NCBI RefSeq assembly: GCF_022965805.1
Contig: NW_027330944.1
Coordinates: 62,001-126,000, forward strand
Direction: 5' to 3'
Origin: Primulina eburnea
Lineage: Eukaryota; Streptophyta; Magnoliopsida; Lamiales; Gesneriaceae
DNA: 64,000 nucleotides
Positions 1-11,949 of this stretch are shown piece after piece. The position numbers and the translations under genes are program-made. Each line of letters begins with the position of its first letter. The first letter of the stretch is position 1. The notes under the pieces were generated by a model. That model saw nothing but the letters and a program-made list of their open reading frames with translations. It did not search any database and was not told the DNA's origin.

Positions 1-676
1 TCAACATAGATGTCTTTTCGTTAGTAGATTTATTAAGAAGGTATGATTAGCTTGTCCTTGGTAAATCCTTGACCTTTAATGAAAGTGGTTAATCATCAAA
101 CTATGTTTTGGATGGCTATTTAAGACATACAAAGATTTTTTATTTGCACACTTTTGGCCCCAAACATTTCATCAGACTGAGGTGGAGGTTCCATTAGAAG
201 TTTCTTCTAAATCTCCATTCAGAAAAAACATTTTTTTTCATCAAACTAGTACAATATCCACCAGAGATTGACAACCATGGATACCAACAATGTTTGATTT
301 TGAAACTAGAGGGAAATATCTAAGTAATCAATTCTCCATACTTTTGGGTAAATCCATTGGCTATTAATTGGGCCTTGTACCTTTCCAGAGATCCGCCGGA
401 GCCATATTTTATACTAAATATCCATTTACAACCAACAACAATTTTACTTATACATTTCTGGGACATACACAGAATGAAGGAGATAAATTATTATATGATA
501 CAAAATTAGATAAAGGGTGTTTTGTACAAGAACAAACATTTTTCCTGAGGGCAATAAGAGGTCTCATCATCAACTTTCTGAACAAAGTGTCAAGTATGTC
601 ATACAAGATAGATTTGGTTTTGACTCAGGTCAAGGAAACTAACTTGACAATGACTGAAGTGCAGACCACTCTCTGA
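1..676 (-). pseudogene. Ty1/copia reverse transcriptase fragment (antisense, runs off the left edge)
   Basis: Read on the minus strand, the segment encodes decayed copia Pol. Near 450-570 there is a linker-like stretch resembling the region between integrase and RT (HPLSNFVSYNN). At about 330-450 comes the RT start (GCKWIF and ERYKA-like residues, then a FTQKYG-like peptide). At 1-250 there are matches to [19 protein letters not shown] and GYTQGQADHTLFIK. Several stops and frameshifts break it. It continues past base 1. No LTR was recognised. Basis: motif reading of a well-known family; exact boundaries are uncertain. Confidence 0.75.
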
Positions 677-1109
677 TGAAAGCTAATATTTATTAACTCT
701 CACTTAGATATAAATACAAGAAAGTAAAAGTCAATGAAAACAGAGGGAGAGCGCTTCAAAAGAATCAAGGGAGTTGTTCTGCAGAGTTTGTGTGACAAAT
801 ACAAAGCAATAGATAAATATTCAATCAAGAGTGTTTCTAGAGAAAGATAGGAACAAGAGTGAAATGTTGTATTGCTTCTGTATCAGAAACCAATCTCGAT
901 CAGTAAAGATCTGTCTCCAGTGTATGTAGGTTCATTGGTGGCCAAACCATGTAAATATTTGAGTCTCAATGACTTTACTGCAGTTGCATTTCAATTTCTC
1001 ATGTTATTGATCATCATCATCATCATTGAGTGTTGGATTCAATCCAATTAACCTGAAGTATACCAACTGCTACACACAAATCATTACAACTCGTGACAAG
1101 AAAACAATC
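677..1109. other. non-coding stretch, no gene recognised
   Basis: I see no credible exon, RNA gene or protein similarity here. There is a short ATC/CAT run near 1008-1025. It may be decayed copia or intron of the ABC1K gene whose exons lie to the right. Confidence 0.4.
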
Positions 1110-1123
1110 AAAGTATTGAGAAA

Positions 1124-1775
1124 ACTGCCGTGGATTGTGGAAAGTACCTATCCCGCATATAAAAATGTTTTCTCGTGGATCGTGGCTTTCTCGTGGATAA
1201 TAATATCTGGAACTTACTCAATAATAACTGGAAAGTACCTATCCCGCATAAGGTTCAAGTTTTATCGTGGAATGGTCTGTTTGTGCTTTATGCCCGCAGT
1301 GGTGTAGTTTATGCCGGAAACAAGAGGAGGACCAAGACCACCTACTGTTGCATTGATCTTTACGAGGGAATATGGATAAAAGTGTTGCAAGAGTCGAGTT
1401 TCGAGTGGACATTTCCAAGAAAGGCACAAGAATTGTTTTTTTGGAGCCAGGCTTACTTCCCCGAAGAAGAACTAGGAGCTTTTGGTATTTGGTGTTTCAT
1501 TGCATCTTTTGGTCAATTTGTTTGGAACAGAACAAAATAATTTTCACCGACACATCAGAGTCTAGGGACGAGGCCTGGGAGAAGATCAAATTCAGAGTTG
1601 CCACAAAGCTGCTAGATTTTAACCACTTTTTTATATCAGATCTAGTTAGGTATTGAAAATTTATTTATAGTTGACGATGGTGTGGTAGTCGTTGTGGGGT
1701 GTTTTGCAGATTTCTCATCTGCCTTTTTGTAACTTTTTTCTACTATTCTAATAAAACTATCGTTTCAAATAAAAA
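1124..1775 (+). mobile_element. 5'-truncated L1-type LINE, C-terminal end of ORF2 only
   Basis: The translated frames match the last part of the ORF2 protein of the other LINEs here: the WKVPIPHKV start of the zinc-binding zf-RVT region, then an ERNxRIF-like stretch and the DLVRY-like C terminus. It ends in a poly-A run (1771-1778). A 14-base direct repeat with one mismatch (1110-1123 and 1776-1789, AAAGTATTGAGAAA / AAAGTATGGAGAAA) flanks it and is the likely target-site duplication. Frameshifts and a local internal duplication of the WKVPIP segment (about 1139 and 1230) show that it is dead. Confidence 0.8.
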
Positions 1776-4146
1776 AAAGTATGGAGAAATAATTCTTGTA
1801 TATCATAGACATAGTGGCTGTACATTAATATATAAGCTTAGGTAAGACAAAAAAAAATTAATTTTGTCTGCCATATTCATATGTTAGATATTTTTCACCT
1901 GTATGAATGTGTGGTAATTGAATTTAAAATAAGATAGAGTTTTGGCATTTGATATGGTAAACACCATAAACCTATATTATATATGTGTGTTTCTTTTCTC
2001 GATCTTCCGTCTTATTTAATTTTTTTTTGATCAGAAACTAAAAATTTATTAAGGTAATAATAATTGATATTACAAAGCTAGTGGATGAGCAATCCACAGT
2101 CCATCCACTGATTAGCTAACTAGAACAAGTTCATAAGTAGATAAAATATCAATCCGTAACTAGGTCGGATAAAAGTAAATGCTGAAACACTGGCACACTA
2201 GTCGTCCATTTTGCCACTGTGAATCTTATCTTCTCCCATAATTCCTCTGACGAGTCTTCTTTGTCGCTGAAAATTCTGTTATTGCGCTCTATCCATATCG
2301 ACCAAAAGGTGCAATGTACAATGATGTACCAAAAAATTCTTCTTCCCCTTTCATTGAGAAATCCGTTCTCCACAACAAACATATCTCTTGAAGATGCTGG
2401 AAAAATCTACTCGAATCCCAGGTGTTGCATAACCTTGATCCAAATTCGTCTTGTGAAAGAACAATGTAACAGCAGGTGGTCTTGATTTTCCTCACTTAGC
2501 TTGCACAAGCCGCACCACTGTGGGCGTAGAACGGTACTCGACTGTCTCTTCTGTAAACTGTCACAAGTTTGCAATCTGCCCAAAGCCACTATCCAAGAAA
2601 AAACCTTTACCTTTTGTGGGATCGGTACTTTCCAGATGTTTGTGAAATAAGGGAAAGATAGATTATCTGAACTTGGGAAAAAAGAGTAGTAAAGAGAACT
2701 GACAGAGAAAACACCCGATGGCTCCCCTAGACAAACCCTGACATCGACAGAACCCACACTCAAAGAAGCTGACTCTAAAATACCTAGAAGGGAAGTGTAC
2801 TCACCCAACTCAACATCATTCAACCCTCTCCTGAACCTCACATCCCACTGGAAGGACGTAATTCCCTGACTATTTGAAACCGAGTAAAATTGATCAATTG
2901 GTTTATTTGAAAATAAGAGAGGAGAAAAAGGTGAGGAAACGATCTTTGAAAGACAACCCACCAACCCACCTATCCTCCCAAAACCGCAGTAAATTCCCTC
3001 CCTTTAGCACCGTGCCAATAAAGTGTCGACAAGAAGAATGGGACCGAGAAATAAACTTCCAAGGGCTTTTGAAAGTCGAATTCCTTGCCTCCTTTAAATC
3101 CCAACCATTGTCTTCAAAACCATAAATGCTTTTCTACAACTCTTTTACACATAGAATCTTTTTCTACCGCACATCTCCACCACCACTTCCCTAGCAGAGA
3201 TTTATTCCTCATTCGAACACTCCCCAATCCTAAACCTCCCATCTCTTTAGGTTTGCACACTTGACTCCATTAACCACATGGCAATGAGTCTCCCCGTCCG
3301 CACAGTCCCACAGAAAATTCCTCATTAAAGTTCCATTTGCTTTGCTACGCGTTGTGGGACCATGAAAAGTGACATTGTAGTAAGTAGGTAGTGCGCTCAC
3401 CACCGACTTACTAATCAATGTTAGTCGACCGCCTCTAGATAAGAATGCCCCAACTTGCCAATTTAGTTGACATCTTAGAAACCACGGGGGCCCAGAATTC
3501 ATAATTTCATGGGGTCTCCTCCCAAAGGTGCACCTAGGTATTTAATCGGCCACTGTTCTTTCTTATAACCCACCACTTCCGCTAGACCGTCTACCTCTTC
3601 ATCAGATCGATTCAGTCCCAATAATGAACTTTTGTCGAGGTTTATTTTAAGTCTCGATTTGAGCAAAAAAGTTTTATTAGTTCGACAACGGTCAACAAGT
3701 GACTCTTATTTTGGACGAGGAATAGAGTGTCGTCCGCAAATTGTATGTGAGAAATTTCTACCTTGTCTTTCCCGACCTCAAGTCCTCTCACCACATTTGA
3801 CAATTTAGCCGTAGGAGACCCTTCCCCCCTTGAACTTCCCTCTTGGTCTACCGTTGATAAAAATTGAGTACGAGACATAAGAAACGCAACCCCTGATCCA
3901 CTTCCTCAACTTAACCCCAAAGCCCTTCTTTAGAAGCACAAAGTCTAGAAATCGCCAGTCCACGTTGTCATATGCCTTTTCCAAATCGACATTCTGTATC
4001 CATCTTTTTTTTTTTTTCCTTCTGTACTCCTCCACAACTTCGTTTGCTATGAGACAACAGTCTGTAATCTGTCTACCTCGAATGAAAGCGCACTGATTTT
4101 CAGCCACTGTTTTGCTCATAACTTTCTTCAATCAATTAGTCAAGAC

Positions 4147-4416
4147 GTATAGGGAGTGCCCTAGAAAGAGAAATTTTTGAAATGTTCTCTCCCCCCTTCA
4201 GTAGTCGAGCATCCAAGCTCTACTGTTGCTCAATTATCTCGCCCAACTACTGAGCATTGTTGATCGGCTTATATCGGAACCACCGGCGCCGGCTGCCGGC
4301 CGGCGGCGACCTTCATTTTCAAGTCGTTTTTAAGCTTTCAAGGTTTTTCACGCTTTTTCACGTTTTTTCAAGCTTCTCTTATGAACTGACGGTAAAAATC
4401 CGATTGGTCCAAAAGA
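4147..4416 (+). promoter_or_regulatory. LINE 5' UTR with GC-rich palindromic block
   Basis: This is the leader before ORF1. A strongly GC-rich block at 4281-4311 (CGGCGCCGGCTGCCGGCCGG) could form a stable hairpin. Comparable blocks occur upstream of ORF1 in the LINEs at 32752-32789 and, on minus, 15391-15420. It is followed by runs resembling TTTTTCACG (4340-4370). Internal promoter activity is expected for the family but not demonstrated. Confidence 0.5.
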
Positions 4417-6740
4417 ATGTATGCACCAAATAGACGGAACCTGGCATATGGGTCGGCAGCAAAGGAGAAGGTCATTAAGTTGGAACATAAAGTGTTTACA
4501 TTGAGGCTGGGAAATGGGGGTAAATCAGTTTGGTGGGCCGAAAGCACTAGGAAGTCTAACTACATGATGGATTTTGAACGTAGCGAGGCCAGATGGCTAA
4601 GCTCGATACTAAAAGAGTTCATTAACAACACCTACTCGAGAGTGGATTTCCAGCGATATAGGGGAACGAATGCGATATTCACAGCGCAGCGAATCATTAA
4701 CAGACGCGGAAGCTTTGTTGAAGTTAACAAGTTCGACTCGAGGGGAAGAAAGCAAATTACAATAGTGCCGAGCGGATACAAATCAGTGGGATGGAAGAAC
4801 ATTTCAGAGGCTCTGGACAGATTGTTATCAGGGAGTGATACCAGTAGGGATCGTCAACCGAGTAGACAGCAAGAACGCAATATCTTCCGAAGATTTACAA
4901 TGGAGAAGGACGATAACACAAGACGAAGGGATGGTACAAAGGAATCACTAACAGATAAGGAAGATTTTGACAAGGAAAAAAAGATGCTGTGGCACGAGGC
5001 ACTCATTGTTACAAGGAATAGAGCAAACATTACTTGGGAATTTGACGTATGTTTACTGCTAAGTTGTGGTTCGAACTTTAATTATCTTTTCGGTGGATCA
5101 CTGGTCCACTATATGTAACTTAATTTCATTACTTAATAAAATATGTTTCTTATAAAAAAAAAAACATTACTTGGGAATTGATTAGAAAGGTCCTTGGAAA
5201 ACCTGCAAGCAATGTACCAGAATTATTTCCTTTCCAAGGAGATAAAGCAGTGTGGTGGCCATCAAGTGCGGATGAGTATTCTTACTTCTTGAAGCTAAAA
5301 AGAGGATTCTTCGACGGAGGTGTGTCCTTGAACTTCGAGAAATGGAGGCCCGACATTAACACTACTGACTCGGTTGACAGGTGCTGCAATAGTTGGCTGA
5401 GTATTTATGGGATACCATGGCATTTATGGTCCAGGGAAACCTTCGCAATTATTGGAGATCGATGTGGGGGTCTGTTGGAGATCAGCAAGGATACGTTGCA
5501 ATTTCATGATTTGGAATCAGCCAAGATAAAGGTGAAGGGCACTGCGGGAGGATTCATAACCAACAACATGAAGATACAGTTGGGAGAAGGGAGCTTAGAT
5601 ATCAGAATTCGTGTTGATTCCTTCGACTCACATGCTTACGAACAGTACGAGCGGCGGACTTATGCTCAAGTTCTGGTGAACGGCAAGAAAATGATGGCGG
5701 GCTGGGGCAATACAAACTCTCAAAACAGGAAGATGAATGAAGCAAAGCTATCATATGAAGCTGCGGGAAATACTACGAATCAGAATTATCAATTACAAAA
5801 TGGGTACGAAAACTCACGAGTACCTAACCAATGCACCGAGAGGAGTCCTTTGGGAAGAATCAATCACAGAAACACTACGACCAACGAGAAATCCGGCTCG
5901 ATTTTGGAAGGAAAAGTAACAAAGATATTGGGAAGAGTAGCCCCAACAGAGGTTAAAAAATTCAGACAGTCACCGATTCATTCCATGAGCAATGATGAGG
6001 CCGAAATGAATACAACTTTGGGCGGCAACTCAGGAAAGTGCTTATTGATGCAGAATTACAAGAAAGTTTACAGCAGAAGATCCAAAGCTACCAAAGAGCT
6101 ACTGGCCGAGGAAAAAGTTGTTGAAGATTTCCTGGGAGATGCTGATGGCCGAGAGTTAGAGAACCATGATTTAGATGATACGTTAGAAGCTGAAAATGAT
6201 GAATCCAGTGACGACATGCAGCAGAAGGACTGTTACATTTCAGATTCCGATAGTCATTTCTCATTCAAATCGGATGGATCAATTAAAATCATGGACGAGG
6301 AAACGCTAATGCAGGGACTTTTCTCACCTTCGAAGGACACTACGACAATCAAAGAGACAATCACACGCGTTAACGAGGTACCTAATGTCGGAAAGGTACT
6401 AACCGGTAATCAATTTCCTTCTTTGAACCATTCTTTTTCGCTTCATTGTCTACTACCTACTTCTTTCACAGTGTTGGGGTTGTCTAGTGGTTATTTAGGG
6501 GGGGGGAGGGAAGGAAAATGCATTGAATCGTCGGGTAACGAGAGAGATATTTCATCACGGGTTGCTGAGGATACAGCTTCTGGTACTAGAGAACAAAATG
6601 GAGGAAAAAATACAGAGGGGAATTGTTGGCAAGAGGTAAAGAAGTCAACAGGACTTTTAAGAAGAGAATTAAGCAGGTTGAAGTGGGGGATTAATTATGA
6701 GCGAGGAACAACATCGAAGGGGACCGTATCTTTGTTATGA
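4417..6740 (+). pseudogene. LINE ORF1 (DUF4283-like), split by a 119-bp insertion
   Basis: The first part (4417 to 5042, MYAPNRRNLAYG) and the second part (from 5180) are one ORF separated by a short LINE fragment with an 18-base duplication; excluding bases 5043-5179 restores the frame exactly, giving a protein of about 730 residues, like the intact copy at 32859-35054. Blocks in order: [40 protein letters not shown], then the DUF4283-like region (GDKAVWWPSS, CCNSWLSIYGIPWHLW, GDRCGGLLEIS, SAKIKVKG), an acidic middle (about 6110-6300) and a C-terminal RELSRLKWGINY motif. The stop overlaps the ORF2 start in ATGA. Role by family: RNA-binding partner of ORF2. Confidence 0.88.
5043..5161 (+). 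mobile_element. 119-bp 3'-end LINE fragment inserted in ORF1
   Basis: An 18-base exact direct repeat (AAACATTACTTGGGAATT, 5025-5042 and 5162-5179) flanks the insert. Its content matches the extreme 3' end of LINE-type 23774-26329: the last ORF2 codons (compare TYVYC-stop), the GGTGGATCACTGGTCCACT stretch (compare GGACCACTAGTCCACTTGATG), TTAATAAAATATG, then TTTCTTAT and poly-A. It is an extremely 5'-truncated retrotransposition event made by the same LINE family. Confidence 0.92.
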
Positions 6741-9700
6741 AAATATGCACTTGGAATATAAGAGGAGGAGGGGCAGCCAAGAGGAGAGAACTTGTTCGAG
6801 CAGTCATTCGCAAGGAAAATCCAGATTTAGTCGCAATCTTGGAAACTAAGCAAGAGCTGATTGATAAAAAATTCGTGGCCAGCTTGTGGAAAGCAAGATT
6901 TCTTGAGTGGATTTATTTGCCGTCGGTTGGGAGTTCGGGAGGGATACTCGTTATGTGGGATCCGAGGGTGGTGGCGGTGAGCAACAACTTGATAGGAAAC
7001 CATTCGGTCTCGATTGAGATCAGCGGGAGGGAAGAGCAAAAGTGGTGGTTTTCGGCAATTTATGGACCGGTAAGACCAAGAGACAGAGAAATGTTATGGG
7101 ATGAACTAGCGGGATTGAGTTCAATTTGTGGGGAAAATTGGTGTTTGGGAGGAGATTTCAATGTGGTCCGAAATGCGGGAGAGAAACTGAACAGCAATTC
7201 CATTAATGCGAGCATGATGTGTTTCGACAGTTTGATACAGGAGTTGGGCCTTCACGATCCGCCGCTATTGAACGCAAAGTATACATGGTCAAATTTGAGG
7301 GAACAACCGATTTGCTGTCGATTAGACAGATATCTTTTCTCCGAGGGATGGAGGGAAATGTTTCAGAACGCCAGGCAGACAGTGCTACCGCGAATTACAT
7401 CGGATCATTGCCCGGTGGTACTTGACACTACGAAGGTGTTGTGGGGTCCTACTCCGTTTAGATTTGAGAATGCTTGGCTGTCGCACCACTCTTTTAGAGA
7501 CTTGGTCAAGATGTGGTGGAATAATGTGGGATTCCAGGGGTGGGAGGGGTATAAATTCATGCTAAAATTGAAAGGAATTAAAACTGAGGCATCAAAATGG
7601 AATCGAGAAGTTTTTGGAGATGTGGGTATTAGGTTGAGCGAGTTGACTTCAAGGATAAAGCAGATGGATGAGTTAGAGTCCGAGGGAGAGTGGTCGGCGG
7701 TCTTGCACGAGGAAAGGAAAATATTGAGATGTCAACTACAGATGGTATCCCTTATGAAATTTCGCATGGATCAACAGAAATCGAAAATTAAATGGTTGAA
7801 GGAAGGGGATCAAAATTCGAAATTTTTCCACTCCCTTTTGACTAATAGAAGGAACAGGTCCACGATAGAAAAATTAATGCTGGAGGATGGAACTATGATC
7901 ACTGGGGAGAGACAGATTGAGGAACATATACTTGGCTTTTATAAGAATCTTTACAGAAGATCGGAGGGGGATGGGGTAGGGGAGATCGAAGGAGTGGAAT
8001 GGTGTCCCATAGAGACAATGGAGGCCGAGGAGTTGGAAGCTGTTTTTACGGAGGAAGAGATTAGGAGAGCGGTGTTTGACTGTGACGGTGAGAAAGCGCC
8101 GGGCCCCGATGGGTTCACATTAGCTTTCTTCCAACATAATTGGGAAACAGTTAAGGCAGACTTGATAAGAGTGTTTGAGGAATTTCATGAAGGAGGGGTG
8201 GTGAATGGGATCACAAACGAAACATATATTTGCCTAATTCCTAAGAAACAGGACTCCATAAGGGTAAAGGATTACAGGCCAATTAGTCTAACCACTAGCT
8301 TGTACAAGATTGTGTCGAAAGTGTTGACTAACAGATTGAAGAAAGTCTTGGAAAAAACCGTCAAGGACACACAGTGTGTGTTTATCAAGGGGAGGCAGAT
8401 TCTGGATTGTTGTATAATTGCAAACGAGGTGGTGGAGGACTATCGTAGGAAGCATAAGAAAGGATGGATTCTCAAAGTTGACTTGGAAAAAGCGTATGAC
8501 AATGTGGATTGGAGATTTCTGGAATTTGTTTTGAACAGGAAAGGGTTTGGGGAAAAATGGAGGAGATGGATTATGGGATGTATTTCGAGTGTGTCTTTCT
8601 CGGTGTTTATTAATGGAAGGCCGAGGGGAAAATTCAAGGGAGAGCGAGGGCTTCGTCAGGGGGATCCACTATCCCCCTTCTTGTTTAATTTAGTGGTCGA
8701 CGTCTTGGGAAGAATGGTTGACAAGGCCAAGGGCTTGAACGAGGTAAAAGGACTAGAAGTTGGGAGAAGGAAAGTGGAGATTTCACATATTCAATTTGCG
8801 GATGACACATTATTTATGGTCCAGTCGAAGATGCATGTACTCGCATTAGTGGATATACTAAATCAATTCGGCCTTCATTCAGGGTTGAAAATTAATTTGG
8901 AAAAAAGCACGGTTATGGGAATTAACTATCCGGATGATGAGGTTGTTGCCTTGGCACATGAGATTGGATGTAATAGAGACACTTTGCCGATAAGGTACCT
9001 AGGGGTTCCATTGGGTGGTGATCCTTCGAAGATGGAATTTTGGGAACCGGTATTGTCGAAAATGGCAAGGAAGTTGGCTTCATGGAAAAAAGCCTTCCTT
9101 TCGAGAGGTGGAAGATTGGTTTTGATACAGTCAGTGTTGAGTGCGTTGCCTTCATATTACATGTCCTTATTTAAAGTCCCAAGAAGGGTCGAAAAGGTGA
9201 TGGAAAAGTTGATGAGGGATTTTTTGTGGGATGGTGCAGATGGGGATCAGCATTGCCATATTGTCGGCTGGAAACAGGTTACTATGCCTAAGGACAGGGG
9301 TGGATTGGGTGTGGGAAATATAGGGTTAAGAAATCGAGCTTTGTTGGGGAAATGGTGGTGGCGAGGATCGGTGGAAGGGGATGCATTATGGAAGAAAGTG
9401 ATTACAAGCATCTATGGTACTCAAGAGAATGGGTGGGATGTGGGGTTGGCAAGAAACACAACTTTCAGAAGCCCGTGGAAATTTATCTCTCGATCTTACC
9501 CGACTTTTCTTCCTTTGGTAGGGGGGGGGTTTTAAGAGAAGGTAATATCGTTCGATTCTGGGAAGATGTTTGGGAGGGGGGAGAGTCATTTTCAGAGAGT
9601 TTTCCTTCACTGTATAGGATTTGCAATAGTCAAAATAAACCTGTTAACACCTTTTTTGTGTCGCATTCGGAGGGACCAAATCAGAGCTTTCATTGGGACA

Positions 9701-10410
9701 TTCGGTTTAGGAGAGAGTTGAATGAGGTCGAAGTGGGTGAGTACACTAACCTTTTAGGGGTTCTAGATTCGGTTAGACTCGAGAGGGGTGTGGGGGATTT
9801 TAGAGTTTGGGTGGGTGATCACACGGGCGTGTTCTCAGTTCGCTCTTTTTACAACTCTTTCTTTCCTATTTCTTCATTTCCTTACTTTCAATACTTTTCA
9901 ACAATCTGGAAAGTACCGATCCCTCATAAAGTCCGGGTTTTCGCGTGGATTGTTGCTTTGGGGAGACTCCCCACATGTGATTCCATTCAAAGAAGGTGGC
10001 CCCTATGTACGTTGTGCCCTCAGTGGTGTGCCTTATGTCAAAGACAAGAAGAAGATCAAGATCACTTGCTCGTGCATTGTTCTTTTGCTAGAGATATTTG
10101 GACAAAAGTCTTGATAGAGCTGGGATTTCAGTGGGTGGCTCCAAGGAAAGCGGCAGAAATAATCAGCATGGAGCTGGGAAATAATTCAAACAGAAGATTG
10201 GCGAGATTCCTACCATTGGTCATACACTGCACGCTATGGTCCATTTGGTTGGAGAGAAACAAAAGAATTTTTCAAGACAGCACCGATGACACAGAGGCAG
10301 TCTGGGAAAAGATTAGATTCAGAGTCGCCGGCTGGACAGTAGCTCTTAAAGAATTTCAGCATTTATCTATTTCTGATTTAATTAGGGATTGGAAGTATGT
10401 ATGGGCATGA
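6737..10410 (+). pseudogene. LINE ORF2 endonuclease-reverse transcriptase, single frameshift
   Basis: ORF2 begins with MKICTWNIRGGG in the ATGA overlap with ORF1. Residues 1-230 are an APE-type endonuclease (NIRG, LETK, GDFNVV, SDHCPV). Residues about 440-800 are the reverse transcriptase ([49 protein letters not shown], and the catalytic QFADDTLF near 8795). The zinc-binding C terminus ([32 protein letters not shown]) lies at 9900-10110. The frame is lost at a run of nine G (9521-9529), after which the protein continues in the 9352-10410 frame to a TGA. No RNase H domain is present. The protein would nick DNA and prime reverse transcription of its own RNA. If the G-run is a sequencing error, ORF2 would be intact. 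Confidence 0.92.
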
Positions 10411-11014
10411 TCGTACTGGATTAGTGTCTATTATGTAGTGTTCTTAATCGTATTGCGGACTACTCATCCGCATTAATTGTAAAACTTCTCTTATTAATAA
10501 TATTTAGTTTCTCATCAAAAAAAAAAAATTAGTCAAGACCTTTGCCAAAATTTTGTACAAACTTGTGATTAGACTGATAGGTCTGAAATCTTTAATCTTC
10601 GTTGCATCTTTTTCTTTGGGATCAAGCAAATGTACGTTGATTTGTTTTTCCATTGACAATACCGTCGTCGTAGAATTCAGCAAACACTTTGAGTAGATCA
10701 TCTTTAATCTATCCCAACTCTTTTGGTAAAATGCTAAAGTAAATCCATCCGGCCCCGGAGCTTTTGCACCATCACATTCAAGCACCGCTCCTCTGATCTC
10801 CTCATCCGAGAAAGGCCGTTCCAACTGCTCGGCCTCCATCAAAGTAATTGGCCTCCATTCCACCCCGTCTAGACCCGATCCATCCTCCTCTGATTTTTTG
10901 TATAACTGATTATAGTACCCAATGATTTCATTCTCAATCTTTAAGTCATCTGAAATCAGTGACCCATCCTCCAACTCTATCTTGTCTATCGTCGCTCTGT
11001 TTCTCCTATTCTTC

Positions 11015-11949
11015 TTTTTTTTGATAGGAAACATCAATTTATTCAAATGAAAATTTAAAGGTCCATACAAAAGACGCGGAAGAGTTTTCCGCAATTTAAA
11101 AATGAGCAAAACATAAAAATTAAAGCGTTACAAAACTCCAATCCCTAACAACATCTGAAATAGCTAGATGTCCTAGTTCTTTTATATTCCTTGTTGACTG
11201 TGCGACTCTTAATTTCAGCATTTCCCAAACTTTATCCTCCGAGGTAGACGAGTCATTGAAAATTCTGTTGTTTCTCTCTAGCCATAATGTCCAGAACGTA
11301 TAATGAACAACCATGTACCATAAAGTATCCACGATAGCCCCCTTGCCAAAACCCGGATCTTTAGTGAACATATCTTTGGCCCTCCTCGGAGTAATCCAAA
11401 GAAATTTCAACTCTTGCATCACCTTAATCCAAATATTTCTCGAGAAAGAACAATGCACCAATAAATGATCCTGATCCTCTTCGTTGTTTCGACACAAGCA
11501 GCACCACTGTGGCCGTAGAGCACATGATGGCCATCTTCTTTGCACTGAATCAGAGGTCTGTAACTTGCCCAAAGCGACAGTCCACGAGAAAATTTGAATC
11601 TTTTGCGGGATAGGAACTTTCCAAATATGAATATATGGATGGAAAACGGGAAAGTTGTGGATAGGAAAGAATGACCCGTAAAAAGAACGAACTGAGAACA
11701 GACCCGAAGAATCTCCCAACCACACCCTTCTATCCTCCGAACCCAACTCGATAGTAACCGAATGAATGACACCCAATAAATTACCAAAATCCCCCATCTC
11801 TCTTTCAGTAAGGTTTCTCCTAAAATGCACATCCCAACGAAAATGACGACTGTCTCCTAACTCAAAAAGCTCAATGAAATGACGAATAGGTTTATTGACG
11901 ACGGTACAAATGGAAAACAAAGAAGGAAATCGATCTTTGAGAGAATGGA
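11015..11949 (-). mobile_element. 5'-truncated LINE inserted in ORF2 of the antisense LINE
   Basis: On the minus strand the host ORF2 reads [11 protein letters not shown] up to about 11950, then jumps to a C-terminal ORF2 segment (DRFPSLFSICT, FSVRSFYGSFFP, WKVPIPQKIQIFSW, DQDHLLVHCSF, ending SFVTL-stop at 11120). After a 3' UTR ending TTTCCTATC-poly-A (poly-T at 11015-11022) the host resumes with NRRNRATIDKIELEDGS. This is a separate, 5'-truncated copy in the same orientation. No target-site duplication is evident and a few host codons appear to be missing at the junction. Confidence 0.85.

Larger units (their letters stand above)
4147..10526 (+). mobile_element. Nearly intact full-length L1-type LINE nested in the antisense LINE
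   Basis: The element is 6.4 kb with a 5' UTR (4147-4416), ORF1 (4417-6740), ORF2 (6737-10410), a 3' UTR and poly-A (10517-10528). A 13-base target-site duplication, AATTAGTCAAGAC, is present at 4134-4146 and 10527-10539; on the minus strand these are the same host LINE codons (VLTN), which proves insertion into the older LINE. Only two lesions disable it by eye: a 119-base LINE insertion in ORF1 (5043-5161) and a frameshift at a G9 run in ORF2 (9521-9529). It is therefore the best-preserved LINE in the window. Confidence 0.92.

Noticed and set aside
2874..3125. + strand 83-codon ORF
   Set aside because: It lies opposite degenerate LINE ORF2 sequence and has no motif.
4281..4311. Rho-independent-type terminator
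   Set aside because: The GC hairpin is in a LINE 5' UTR of a plant; bacterial terminator logic does not apply and no T-run follows directly.
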